DNA of 64,000 bases. Source: Molossus alvarezi. Its lineage: Eukaryota > Chordata > Mammalia > Chiroptera > Molossidae. The notes under the pieces were generated by a model. The model made no database searches. It was not told the DNA's origin and was given only the letters and a program-made list of their open reading frames with translations. The stretch's first letter is position 1; each line of letters begins with the position of its first letter. Of the stretch, positions 22,770-33,828 are shown piece after piece. Both the position numbers and the translations under genes were made by a program. The stretch is taken from positions 40,365,488-40,429,487 of the forward strand of contig CM073898.1 in assembly GCA_037176705.1 (NCBI GenBank), read 5' to 3'.

Positions 22770-23330
22770 GTACTTATCACATATTAGCATATGGGCTGGG
22801 GCCTCTTTTTCTCTGTCTTCTATCTTCTGGATTCTCAGCCCACCACTGAAAAAACACTCTAGTCCAAAGGACAAGTAGCAGTTTGTTTCATTGAACAAAG
22901 CTCAGGACATTCATTGGCCACACTTTTCAGACTGGATGTGGTTACTGCTTCTTTCAGGAGACACTCCACCATGGAATTGTCTACTAGATGGAGGACCAGT
23001 CAGGTTTTGCATTTTTCTACTTCTTTGACCTTAAATGAGTGGCTAATTCATACAGGACCCACCTTCTGATCTCTTATCTATATCTTTTTTCTATATCTCA
23101 GAATGCCCAATAGTAGAAAAGAGTAACCACTAACTCTGCTGATAGTTTTGAATTATTCTATCTGTCTCCTTTCATCTTTGGGATACATTCTCTCCCAGGC
23201 CCCTTCTTTTCTTGAGAATAGTATTCTTATAATTTAAATTTGGGTGGGGAGGAGGCAGTAGTCTGCTTAAGCCTGAAGGCTAAGCCATATACCCAGTTCT
23301 AAAAGAGCCCTAATTTGGGAGTTGTGTGGT
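22770..23330. other. No recognised feature
   Basis: Single-copy sequence. I see nothing to annotate. Confidence 0.4.
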
Positions 23331-23337
23331 TCATCAT

Positions 23338-23368
23338 CAACAACAACAACAACAACAACAACAACAAA
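23338..23368. repeat. (CAA)n microsatellite
   Basis: Ten uninterrupted CAA units. Confidence 0.95.
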
Positions 23369-23589
23369 GCCTTACTTTTATTCTGCTGTTCCCATTAAAA
23401 CCCAAAAAGAAATTCAATTTTCCACAACTGGTAAAATATAGACAGTTGTGGATAAGAGATCTTTTCCAAACGTATTCTTATCTTTAGTTTTGATAGATGA
23501 TCAAATTATTTTATTGGGTTTCACAAATGCTGAAGTTTATTTAATTGAAGATGCATCAATAATGTTCCTCCAAGGTGTTTTCAAGTACA

Positions 23590-23720
23590 CTAAGGTGTAA
23601 ATTCCATGGAAGCAGAGATCGTTGTCAGTGTTGTTTGTGACTACATGATCACTGCACACAACACTGTGTCTGACACATCACAGATGCAAAGTAACTATTT
23701 GTGGCGTGACTGAATTATGA
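23590..23720 (+). repeat. L2 3' end remnant
   Basis: 'GTAAATTCCATGGAAGCAGAGATCG' and 'CACTGTGTCTGACACATCACAGATGC' follow the L2 3' end pattern (conserved 'gtaagctccatgaggg ... agtgcctggcacat'). Confidence 0.5.
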
Positions 23721-24840
23721 CATCTAAGTAGAAAGCTTTCAGAATCTTGGCAATCATTCTCATGGCTGCCCAACTTGACTTTATCAATTACTTTTATCTT
23801 CAGCATTTAAAATAATTTTTGAATATCCTATAAAACATCCAGAAATATTCAAATAGTTGGATTATTTTCCTCTGTAGCAACCAAAATGAGATAACACCCA
23901 CCCTTCCTATCCAGGATTGGTTCTGTATTTGCAAACTATACAGGTTACTCTTAATAATATGAATAGTACAGAATCAGTTTTTTAATTCACTGTGTCTATT
24001 CACAGTAGTTATTTTCTCCTGACATGTCCTCATTACTATGATAGTAAAAGTGTAAACATCATAAGGCTAAGCAGTTAGCAAGTAAAGTCACATAAACACA
24101 GCAAAATTTTGCTAGTTCCATTAACAGCTGCATCTAAGATGGCCATACTTCGGATAACCTCTCTGAAGTTGCTTCGCTTTGGTATGGCTCGGTGTATCTT
24201 CAGCCTCTTCAGTTCGTCTCTGAAATTTCATCTGGGCCCTACTGCCTGTGTCATGCGGTGCCTTCTACTGTTAAAAAATGTTGTCATCTCTCTATGCCAC
24301 CATCAGTTATGTACTCACCTCTATATCCGGTAGGGCTCCTCTCATCTTTCTCAGGCCAGAGCTCCCCATTTATTAGAGGAATTGACTGGAGAAGCAATTT
24401 TCACTTCTCAAAATTATGCACACTTAGCCCATCACCTGTGCTTAGCTCCCAGAGTCCAGAATTTTCTAGGTTTACTGTAACTCGTTCAGTCCCAAGTGCA
24501 TGTATTTACCACCAGGCTGGCAAGGTTGGGGCACATCAAGAGTTAATGCTAAACACATTGTCAATTGTGTACTTTACTGCAGTTTCCTTTAAATACTGGG
24601 ACAAATTCTCTCTCAGGGAATACCTCCTGTCTCTTATCAAAATAAATATTCGGTTGCAAATTTTTATATCTTTAGATATGGCTGAAGATTGTGAAGAATC
24701 ATGAGATTCTTGCCATGAGTCTCCATAGTCCCCATGGAAGAAGAAAAAGAAAAGGTTGGGAATATATCTGGTGGATGTCAAATTTTGTAATGAAACCTCT
24801 GTTCTGACTTATTTGGGACCCCTGCCAGCTCATTCCATTT
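23721..24840. other. Unassigned, with a chance 170-codon open frame at 24192-24704
   Basis: The plus-strand frame at 24192-24704 has no domain I recognise. It is rich in S, L and C, as expected for untranslated sequence, and overlaps other frames of similar quality. I do not call a gene. Confidence 0.4.
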
Positions 24841-24984
24841 AGTGCCCACTATATAACTTATATATTAATATTACATATACATTATATGTATGTATGTGTA
24901 CACACACACACTCATACCTCTCACTATGTATCTGTTTATCTATTTGTCTATTTATTTACTGATCTAATCTATCATCTACCTATC
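24841..24984. repeat. Low-complexity TA/TG/CA and TATC-like tract
   Basis: Imperfect short motifs (ATTATATGTATG, CACACACA, then CTATTTATC-like units) run up to the mariner MITE. Confidence 0.7.
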
Positions 24985-24986
24985 TA

Positions 24987-25107
24987 CAAGGTGGGGCAAA
25001 AATAGGTTTACTGTTGTATGTGAAACATAGAGTTTATTCTTGTATTATTATTAATTATTATATTATTTTTCATATGAACAACTGTAAACCTACTTTGCCC
25101 CACCCTG
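24987..25107. mobile_element. Mariner-type MITE (121 bp) with TA target duplication
   Basis: The ends are long inverted repeats: CAAGGTGGGGCAAAAATAGG on the left, and on the right the reverse complement begins CAGGGTGGGGCAAAGTAGG. The match continues to about 30 bp per arm. TA dinucleotides flank it at 24985-24986 and 25108-25109, as for Tc1/mariner transposition. There is no ORF, so it was moved by a transposase encoded elsewhere. Confidence 0.85.
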
Positions 25108-25378
25108 TAAATCTACATCCTTTGCTGGTATCAACTTTGCGTCACTCCTGACTCAGTCGTCTGAGCTCAATTGAAGATTTATGTTTAACAACAAACTCCA
25201 TAAAAGTTCTTCTCCAGTTTCTCCTTTTAAGAGATTATTTTTCAAGTGAGCTTCCCAGGGTACTTAATCCAAACACCAAGGGAAAAAAAGTAAAATTTAA
25301 TCAATTTAGAGTCTAAATACATTTTTATTACTTAACATGCAGATTTTTTGATATATTTCAAGCTTTCTTATTTGATTT

Positions 25379-25629
25379 TTTTTTTTTTTTTAATCCTCAC
25401 CTGAGGACATTTTTCCATTTTTTGTTCAGACAGAATGGGAGAAAGAGAGAGGAAGAGAGAGAGAGAGAAACATCGATGTGAAGGGACACATCAAGTGGCT
25501 GCCACCCGCATGCCCAACCAGGGCCGGGGACAAACTGCAACCGAAATACATGCCCTTAGCAGCAACTGAACCCAAGTCTCTCTGGACTGCAGGCCGACGC
25601 TCTAACCACTACGCCAAACCGGCCAGGGC
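25379..25629 (-). mobile_element. VES-type SINE, minus strand
   Basis: The poly-T at the left is the reversed A tail, then ATCCTCACCTGAGGAC, (GA)n and the reversed head ending GGCCAGGGC. The 13-bp duplication TCTTATTTGATTT is at 25366-25378 and 25630-25642. Confidence 0.92.
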
Positions 25630-25644
25630 TCTTATTTGATTTCT

Positions 25645-26600
25645 TAACCTTTGTATTAGGAATTATTATCATTGAAGGATTGTTGATATAAAAATAATCA
25701 TGGAAATAATAATATAATGATTAGTTTTATATATTCACATCTCTTAGTATAAGTTAATTAGATAAAATTTCCATAGAGTTTATTTTTTTCAACTTTATTA
25801 TTGAGTATGATCCAATAAGTCTGTTTTACAGGGTAATTATGCAAAACTCTTTTTATTATCACTTTGGATTAAGAGTACTCTAGGAAATAATCTAATAAAA
25901 TGGTGATTAAGCCAGAGCATCTCCTCCAAATAAGCATGAGAGCTCTCGCATTTTCTCATTCTTACACTATGCTCATGCAGAACTTAAATGATGTCTGGAA
26001 CAATTTCTCCTGGGCCCCAAATGACTCTACGGCTGTTAAACATATTCCTTCACCAAGAAAAATATCAAGTGGCTGCCAAGAGTTTGGAATCTATTCCAAT
26101 CAGAGTCCCTGATATGATTCATTTGGCATCTGACTTTTAGAAACCAGAAAACATATGGACAATAAAGAATCCTGCAGAATGCTTCTCTGCTGTTAGTCTC
26201 GAATCACTGCAGAGAGTTTGGACAAATCTGCATGTATATGGACTCTTGGAACTCAAGGACTGTCTAGGTAAGGAATGTGGGATTGAGACTTGCTCCCACG
26301 CCATATAAGCCCACTCAACTAGCTATCTTTAAATTGTGCCTTTTACTCTGGAAGTTTCTGGGCCAAACGGTTAGCCTATAAACAGATCCTTGGGGAGTCC
26401 ATGTTACTCAGGACTTTATGCATCTAAAACCTCCTTTTTGTTTTCATATATTTTTAAGTGATTTTAAAAATGTATGTAGCCACTCATATTTTAAGATGAG
26501 TCAAAATGTTTTATTAAACTTTTAAATAGTTGGAAAGGATGTATAATTTGAAACAGAATATTATATCAATCTTTACAAAATATTCTGTGGCATAAAAACA
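25645..26600. other. No recognised feature
   Basis: AT-rich single-copy DNA. No supported gene. Confidence 0.4.
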
Positions 26601-26617
26601 TCATAGTTTTTTTTTTT

Positions 26618-26785
26618 GCCCTGGCCAGTTTGGCTCAGCAATTAGAGTGTCAGCCTGCAGTCCAGAATTCCAGGTTCGGTTCCCACTAAGGGCACATGCC
26701 TCTATTGCAGTTTGTCCCCGGCCCTGGTTGGAGTCATGAGGGAGGCAGCCACTTGATGGGTCCCTTTCACGTCAGTGTTGCGCGC

Positions 26786-26829
<44 letters not shown>

Positions 26830-26905
26830 TCTCTCTCCCTCCCACTCTATCTGAACAAAAAATAGAAAAATGTCCTCCAGTGAAGATAAAAAAGAATATA
26901 TATAT
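26618..26905 (+). mobile_element. VES-type SINE
   Basis: Head GCCCTGGCCAG, long CT block with a GCGCGC interruption at 26780, tail CCTCCAGTGAAGATAAAA then a TA run. The duplication ATCATAGTTTTT is at 26600-26611 and 26906-26917. Confidence 0.9.
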
Positions 26906-27323
26906 ATCATAGTTTTTGAGGTCTACTATTATTGATTTAAATACATATAAATAAAGTGTTTTACCAATAAGATATTTTACACTGTTCTTTTTTCTTCTTT
27001 AACACATATTTCCTTGGGAATCTAATATATTTTGAGCTTGAAAGTAACTCTTTCCAGAGCACAGGCGACAACCTGAACTTACAATTGGCACCTGTGGGGG
27101 TAAGACAATCTTGTAGGACTGAGACCTTAACCGGTGACATCTGACACCATCTCCAGGTATACAGTGTCAGGATTGAGTTAAATTATAGGACCCCCAGCTG
27201 GTGTTACCAATAATTGCTTGGTGGGGGAACAATACTCCACATGTTTGGTTACCAGAAGTGCCGTGTTCTGTGTGAATAACAAAGGAGACACACAGGAAGA
27301 AAAACTTCTTTTTCTAAAACATA

Positions 27324-27456
27324 CAGGAGTGGGCAAAAGTAGGTGTTTCTAAGTGCATTGTGCTATTGTTTTGAGTTTAAAAAGCTATTGTAATAATCAT
27401 AACCTTCGTGTCTTTTCCCATATGAACAACTGTAGACCTATTTTTGCCTACCCCTG
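27324..27456. mobile_element. Second mariner-type MITE, same family as 24987-25107
   Basis: The left end is CAGGAGTGGGCAAAAGTAGG. The right end in reverse complement is CAGGGGTAGGCAAAAATAGG. The right arm 'CATATGAACAACTGTAGACC' almost repeats the other copy's 'CATATGAACAACTGTAAACC'. A TA lies at 27322-27323. The right flank has TTA, so one base has probably been gained. Confidence 0.78.
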
Positions 27457-27459
27457 TTA

Positions 27460-29040
27460 TATAAATATTCATAATTAAATACATTGTTGCTATTATTTTG
27501 ATCAAATTGTTAACTATTATATCAGTTAAAAATTAGAAAAGTAAAAAGATTTTCTTTTACCTTCACTTTCTTAATTCTTTCTTCACTTTTAAGAAGAAAA
27601 AAATTGTGTCTGTAGATAAAAGAGGACATTTTGCATTTTATATTCAGAAGATATATATCACACAGAAATTCTCATTAAAAAAGTAATGAAAATAAACATC
27701 ATAGGAGATGTTAAAGTTGGAGCTACTTCCTAAACACAGTCCTATTTTTTGAGCAGTAAAGTCATTTACATGTGCCATTTTGTCTCTAGCATCTGTTTCT
27801 TCATCAAAAAGATTCATCCATGAAAGAAATCTGAAAGATAGAAGTGAGTAATAAAAGACCATGCTTTATACTGACAATCTCTTGTTCAGATAAATGGTTA
27901 CAAGTGCTAGCAGGGCCTAAAAAATGTGTAGCTAACTCCAAGTGAAATGGATGATCTTTGCATACTTTGACCAAACCTTTTTAAAGAAAGAATGGAATTT
28001 AGCAAGATGGGGTGAATGTAATTGCCCCTCTGAGTACAATACATCTCACCTAACAGTGTAGTTAAGTCTACAGCATTCCTTTAGCAATATTCAGTGCTGA
28101 GTATTCCAGAAATCCCAAACTCCCATGCATAATTCAGGAAAACAAACAGGTTCCTTTGGCTTTTCTTTAGTGTAAAACCTAGATCTAGATTTACTCTTTT
28201 ATAAACTCAGTGTTCCCACATCACTGATATATAAGAAATGCATTTATTTACCTGAAACTCAAGACCCACGTGCTTTATTCTTTACTTTTCTGCTTTATGA
28301 TTGTATAGGACTCCTTTAGTAGAAACAGCGATATCCAACATAGATGGACAATCCAGATTTCATACCAACAATCATATTCAAGTAGGCATTTATTAGACAC
28401 ATTTAAAGTGAGGAACATTAACTTTCTCTTCTAACAGTGAAATTAAGTGTATCCATTTCTTCACTGTCAGGATTGCAGACATCCAGTAGATGTAGGGTAA
28501 GGTAAATCTGGTCCAAGTGCTGCTTTTTACTATTTGTGTGATAATCTTAGACGGGTTGTATACCTTCTCTCAGAACTTCACTATTAACCATGCCAACATT
28601 GTAATTTTAGCCCCTGTGCTATCCCCATAGGCTTATTATGATTTTCAAAAAGTCGAAAGCCTTTGCCTTTGACCCTGACCTTTTGTTACTCTGTGAATGT
28701 ATCCTAAAAATCGGTACTCAAAGCCGTCATTTTGTGGGTCACTAAAGATGTGGCTTTTCACCATGAGTAACAATGGCTGCCCTTTTCTGTGTCACTGTCT
28801 TCAACCTTACTAATTCTTTCTGCTCCTTAGCTAATTATCTATTACAATATTGCTGACAAACGCTTGTGATCGGCACCTGGCCTCTCATCGTTTTCACCTG
28901 CGGCTAGGAATGTGGTGGGACTGCCACTCTTCAATTTCCATCTGGGGACGGGATTTTTTTCTTGCCCATTTCTGCGTCAGTGCTTCTCACAAGCCCAAGG
29001 CCAGAATGTCCACCAGGATAAAGGATCTTGTCTTCACCCT
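27460..29040. other. Mostly unassigned; possible MIR near 28,505-28,600
   Basis: A weak MIR-like reading ('TGTGTGATAATCTTAGACGGGTTGTATACC', resembling 'tgtgaccttgggcaagttactt') near 28540. No gene is supported. Confidence 0.35.
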
Positions 29041-29044
29041 AGAT

Positions 29045-29455
29045 GAGAAGTTCTTGACCTCAATGGAGCTTTAAAAGTGGCTGATGCCCCACACCCAGAT
29101 TGTGATTTCATTGGTCTAACGTGTGGCTTAGATCAGATAATTTTGCTTTTTGTTTTTGTTTGTTTCCTTTTTGATTTTTTTTTCCTTATTGATTTTTAGA
29201 GAGAGAGGAAGAGAGAGGGAGAGAGAGATAGAAACATCAATGATAGAGAACGTTGATTGGCCACCTCCTGCATGCTCCCCACTGGGGATTGGGCCCACAG
29301 CCTGGGCATGTGCCCTGACCAGGAATCAAACCAGCGACCTCTTGGTGCATGGGTCGACACTCAACCACTGAGCCACACCAGCTGGGCTAGACCAGATAAT
29401 TTTGTAAAGCTCCCCCAGGACATTCTAATGTGCTTATAATGATCAAGAACCACTA
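29045..29455. mobile_element. hAT-type MITE split by a SINE
   Basis: Left half 'GAAGTTCTTGACCTCAATGGAGC ... CCCCACACCCAGATTG ... TTGGTCTAACGTGTGG', right half 'GTAAAGCTCCCCCAGGACATTCTAATGTGC ... TCAAGAACCACTA'. These are the two palindromic halves of a MER-type hAT-Charlie element, separated by the SINE at 29146-29387. Confidence 0.6.
29146..29387 (-). mobile_element. Classical VES SINE, minus strand
   Basis: This copy has the other VES 3' end (TTATTGATTTTTAGAGAGAG on the plus strand) and lacks the GTGAGGAT hairpin tail. The 17-bp duplication TAGATCAGATAATTTTG / TAGACCAGATAATTTTG is at 29129-29145 and 29388-29404. Its body GCATGCTCCCCACTGGGGAT also differs from the main lineage here. Confidence 0.9.
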
Positions 29456-29459
29456 CTAT

Positions 29460-30174
29460 AGCAGATTCTAGATGGTCTGAGGAAAAGAAACATTGTGTTA
29501 TTATTCCTTAAAGAGTTTAATTATATTTTTTGTATTTGCATGAAAGTCCTGGTTTTCAGGCAGGAAATTATTGAAAGATGCCTATGGTTTTCCCCATGAA
29601 TTAAGTAGATAGGAAATATTCCATATATTAGAAACTGTTAACCCTCTGATTTCACTGTTATTACAGCAATTGTTATAACTGCTACATACAAGCCAGACAA
29701 ATACGTTATATTTTGGCCTACTGGGACTTTTGAAATTCCTAGAGAGAAAACTATTATGATAGAAAGTTATTTCATATGCTACTGAACATTTTAAATAACT
29801 TTTTAAAAACAAAAGTAATATGTGGTATGATACATATATATTTGTTAATAATGATATATAATAGTATTATTCTTTGCTAATGTATTTATTGGATATAATC
29901 AAGGGCTGAGGAAGATTGTGAACAGATTTGGATTGAATAGTTTTTACCCTAGTTTTCATTCATGTGCTAAAAATATTCGATTTATCAATCGTGTGTATGG
30001 AACATATTTGATGTCCTCAAATAATAGATGTAGTGCCTATAGGGCATGTGGCTGATTATATAAAGAGTTTCAGGATGACAATATAATATGATGAGTTTGA
30101 GTGAGTTTGATACCTATCTGGGCCTGGATGCCTTTCCTGTCTTAAGAAAAACATTCCTAAAATCAAAGAATTTC
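29460..30174. other. No recognised feature
   Basis: AT-rich single-copy DNA. Confidence 0.4.
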
Positions 30175-30184
30175 TACTTATAGA

Positions 30185-30386
30185 ATTTTTTTTTCTATTT
30201 TTTGTTCAGATAGAGTGTGGGAGGGAGAGAGAGAGAGAGAAACATCGACGTGAAAGGGACACGTCAAGTAGCTGCCACCCACGGGACAAACTGCAACCGA
30301 GGTACATGCCCTTAGCGGGAACCGAACCCGGGTCTCTCAGGACCGCAGGCCAACGCTGTAACCGCTGAGCCAAACCAGCCAGGGCA
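30185..30386 (-). mobile_element. VES-type SINE with an internal deletion, minus strand
   Basis: About 25 bases of the usual GACCAACCAGGGCCGG segment are missing after GCCACCCACGG. The tail hairpin is also absent: after the T run the sequence goes straight to CTATTTTTTGTTCAG. Duplication TACTTATAGA at 30175-30184 and 30387-30396. Confidence 0.88.
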
Positions 30387-30396
30387 TACTTATAGA

Positions 30397-31010
30397 TTTT
30401 TTTTTTCAGAGACACTTAAAGAGCAGATATTTGTCATGTGGGAACATAGATTAAGATGTCAGTACCAATTATGACATCAGATTGTCTAACTTTCACCTAT
30501 CAGAACACTGGGATGTGAAGAAATAGGGCACAATAAGGAGATATTTTGATGGAAGGTTTGGATATAAGAATGATCCAGAATATGAGATGAACTTCCAAAA
30601 GAGTGTTGGATGTTACCTGAGAACAGAACAAGGTGGGTGGGAGTGGAGAGTATGTCATGAAGAAGAGTGAGAACTCAGGGATCTGAACAACCAAATCTCA
30701 GAATAAGATTTGGAGTACAGAGTTGGAGAGAATAAAAGGAAAAAATAACCCACTACTTTATGGTTAAAGGGAGCAGCATTTAGGAGTGGGTAAAAAAAGA
30801 ACGTGAAAGCTCACTGATAATGGCACTAATGCCTTTGATTGTGTGTACAAATTTAATCAAAGAGAGAGAGAAAGAGAAATTTAGCACTTTTTAGGACTTG
30901 GAGTTAAGAAAAAATTTAAACTTCCTCTCCATTCAAAAATTACCCTTCCTCTTTTCTAACCACTCTAGCCCCACCTAGCCTGAATATCAATGTTTATCCG
31001 GGTGTCCATT
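30397..31010. other. No recognised feature
   Basis: Single-copy purine-rich DNA, with a short GA tract near 30863. Confidence 0.4.
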
Positions 31011-31014
31011 CCAG

Positions 31015-31150
31015 ACAATACTGTGTCCCAGCTCTAGACTGTGCTGTCCTTGAGAGCAGTGGCATCTCATTCACCCTTTATTTCCCTGCTCTTTACACAG
31101 TCCCTGGCACAAAAGACTTTCAGTAAATCCTGACATTAACTGAATGGAAA
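31015..31150 (+). repeat. L2 3' end remnant
   Basis: 'GCTGTCCTTGAGAGCAGTGGCATC ... CACAGTCCCTGGCACAAAAGACTTTCAGTAAAT' follows the L2 3' end. Confidence 0.55.
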
Positions 31151-31882
31151 ACACCCTATCTCCACCTTAATCTCCTGGTTTTCCAAGTTGAGTAAAAGTG
31201 GGCATAATCATTGTTTCCCTACAAAAGCTCAGATGGTGGTACTTCAGAGCCTCAAGCAAAGCACTATCATTCCACAAAGAGCTAGCATTTTGGTTACAAA
31301 CTGTATTTGCATCAATTAATTCAAGATGGCCCAATCAAAGTAGCAAATATGTTTGAAAGCATAGTAAAGTAATAGCCATGAATAATCATTTTGCTTCCTG
31401 TCAGATTGATAGAGAGAAGAGGAGAAAACTTTTTTTTTTTTTTCCTGAGATAAAATGCTTGATCTAGGGTCGGTGGTTTCATGTATTAAAAATCTTGACA
31501 TTAATATTAAAAAAGAGCATCTCTGAATCTATTAGTAATCTGGACCATGGAGAACTTGCAAGTTGCTGTTAAATACATGGCATGTTTTCATAATTATAAT
31601 CAACTAATCACTCATGAATGAGTGATACTGTTTAAATTAGGGAATTTAAAGTTTTAATTATTTTTCTGTAAATTTGCTACTGCTTCTTAAGAAAGCTAAA
31701 GGCTTGTCGAATGCCAAAATTCTCCATAGCCACTGATTGTGTGCTGCTTACAATCAATCTATAATTTGCCTAGCTGCTTCCAACAAAATATTAATGCAAT
31801 CAAACCTAAGCTGTTTTCTTTCACATTCAGTTTTTCATCCTTGGTCAGGCTATAAAGCTGTTTTATTAAAATGAGCCAAGCT

Positions 31883-32140
31883 GCCCTGGCCAGTTTGGCT
31901 CAGCTGTTAGAGTGTCGGCCTGCGGACCAGAGTCCAGGGTTCGATTCCCATTAAGGGCACGTACCTCAGTTGCAGTTTGTCCCCAGCCCCAGTTAGAGAC
32001 GTGTGGATGGAGATCAGTCAATATGTCTCTCTCACATCGATGTTTCTCTCTTTCTCTTCCTCTCTCCCTCCCGCTCTATCTGAAGATAAATGCAAAAATG
32101 TCCTTGGGCAAGGATAAATTAAAAAAATAAATAAATAAAT
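31883..32140 (+). mobile_element. VES-type SINE, first of two in one target site
   Basis: Head GCCCTGGCCAG, tail GAAGATAAATGCAAAAATG, CCTTGGGCAAGG hairpin and an AAATAAAT run. AAAATGAGCCAAGCT at 31868-31882 precedes it and AAAATGAGCGAAGCT at 32141-32155 follows it. Confidence 0.93.
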
Positions 32141-32155
32141 AAAATGAGCGAAGCT

Positions 32156-32405
32156 GCCCTGGCTGGTTTGGCCTAGCTGTTAGAGCATCGGCCTGTGGAC
32201 CAAAGAGTTGTGGGTTCGATTCTGGTCAAGGGCATGAACTTTGGTTGCAGTTCAATCTTGCTATGTCTCTCTCGTATCAATGCTCCTCTCTTTCTTTCTC
32301 TCTTTCTCTCCCTCCCTCCCTCCCTTTATATCTGAAAATCAATGGAAAAATATCCTCAGGTGAGGATTAAAAAACAAACAAACAAACAAACAAAAGAAAC
32401 TCTTT
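32156..32405 (+). mobile_element. VES-type SINE, second of two in one target site
   Basis: A different subfamily copy (GCCCTGGCTGG head, tail CTGAAAATCAATGG, CCTCAGGTGAGG hairpin, then (CAAA)n). It lies directly after the second copy of the target word. A third copy, AAAATGAGCCAAGCT, follows at 32406-32420. Confidence 0.92.
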
Positions 32406-32631
32406 AAAATGAGCCAAGCTGTATAACTACGTATGTGTAAGTTTGGAAATCTTATCCTAAAACATTCAAGAGATTTTTGTTGTTGTTGGATCTCGTCATC
32501 TATAACTTTGATTTTCAACAAAGTATTTATTGTTATACTTTTATTTTCAACACAGTTACACCAGGCAAATGTGGATTACTCAGGGATACTGGGTAATGTC
32601 TCTGACATTTATAGTAAGCTTTGGGAGATAA

Positions 32632-32763
32632 TAATACAAGTACAAGGAATAATTATATAAGCAACATGTTCTCAAAGGAGTAGTACAGACCATCATTTAA
32701 TACAAGTACAAAGAATAATTATATAAGCAACATATTCTCAAAGGAGTAGTACAGACCATCATT
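32632..32763. repeat. 66-bp tandem duplication
   Basis: 32632-32697 and 32698-32763 are the same 66-base sequence (TAATACAAGTACAA...), with two visible differences (GGAAT/AGAAT and CATGTT/CATATT). The unit is not a recognised repeat. Confidence 0.93.
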
Positions 32764-33286
32764 TCTAAAGAGGAGTGGTTTCCACAGAGGGTCTGGGGTA
32801 GTACCAGAATACACAGGGGTGGAGAGCAGGGTAGCAGATGCAGGGATGGAGAGAGCAAACCCTGTTCCCCTTCCAGTGACTCTGGTCCTGCCCTCTCCTC
32901 AAAAGTAGAGAGAGCCCTTGTAGGAACAGTTTAATAAGAGGAAAATCTCATTTCTGTTGAAATGGTCAAGTATATTTTGTTGTACTTGAGCTGAAGTTTT
33001 TAAGACTGTAAACTGAACAAATGGAAAGCTAAAGAACAAGGGACTCCCAGCTGCATAAAAAAGGAAAACAAACAAGCAAAAACAAACAACAACAAACCTT
33101 TGGAAATTATTATGGCCTATAATAATTGAGTGAGTAAAAAAAATTATGAAAGAAGTGTGGCACAAATGGATTTAGAACATCTTTGAGAGGCAAAGATAAA
33201 TGTTTTCTGTCTCAAAAATGAATCCCATGAAGGCCTAGATGGTGCTGGTAGAGCTTTGATTCCCACTCACCACAGAGTTTATACTT
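32764..33286. other. No recognised feature
   Basis: Single-copy sequence with nothing to annotate. Confidence 0.4.
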
Positions 33287-33299
33287 GGCTGAGAACTTT

Positions 33300-33373
33300 T
33301 TTTTTTTTATCCTCACCCAAGGCCTTCTTTGCATTTATCTTCAGATAGAGCAGGAGGGATAGAGGAGGAAGAG

Positions 33374-33439
<66 letters not shown>

Positions 33440-33594
33440 TCAATGTGAAAGAGACACATTGAGTGGTTACCACCCACACGACCCCAACTGGGGCCAGGGA
33501 CAAATTGCAACAACCGAGGTACGTGCCCTTAATGAGAACTGAACCCAGGACTCTCTGGTACGTGGGCTGATGCTCTAACTGCCGAGCCAGGGCA
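33300..33594 (-). mobile_element. VES-type SINE with an expanded (GA)n, minus strand
   Basis: The reversed CT tract has expanded to about 58 bases of GA (33379-33436). The extreme head is shortened: it reads GCCGAGCCAGGGC without the usual AAACTGG. Duplications GGCTGAGAACTT / GGCTGAGTACTT are at 33287-33298 and 33595-33606. Confidence 0.88.
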
Positions 33595-33828
33595 GGCTGA
33601 GTACTTCTTTATCCTGGATATGATGAGAACAATCCTAAACTTCCTTGATGGGCATCAGAGATTCCTCATTTAATAGCGATAGAAGCCCCAAACTCACTTC
33701 AAACTGTATCTTGCCATGTGTGTTCACTAAATAGGGTTACTGGCTTCTCCATTCTAAGCAGCTAATGGATTACTGCAGTTAAACAGCTTCTGCAGCTGCT
33801 CAACCAAACAGTCTAATTGATTCTGATA

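Noticed and set aside
24192..24704. 170-codon plus-strand open frame
   Set aside because: No domain, no recognisable homology, and overlapping frames of equal quality. Low stop density alone is not enough.
28850..29074. 74-codon frame upstream of the split hAT MITE
   Set aside because: No recognisable domain, and it runs into the MITE. Treated as chance.
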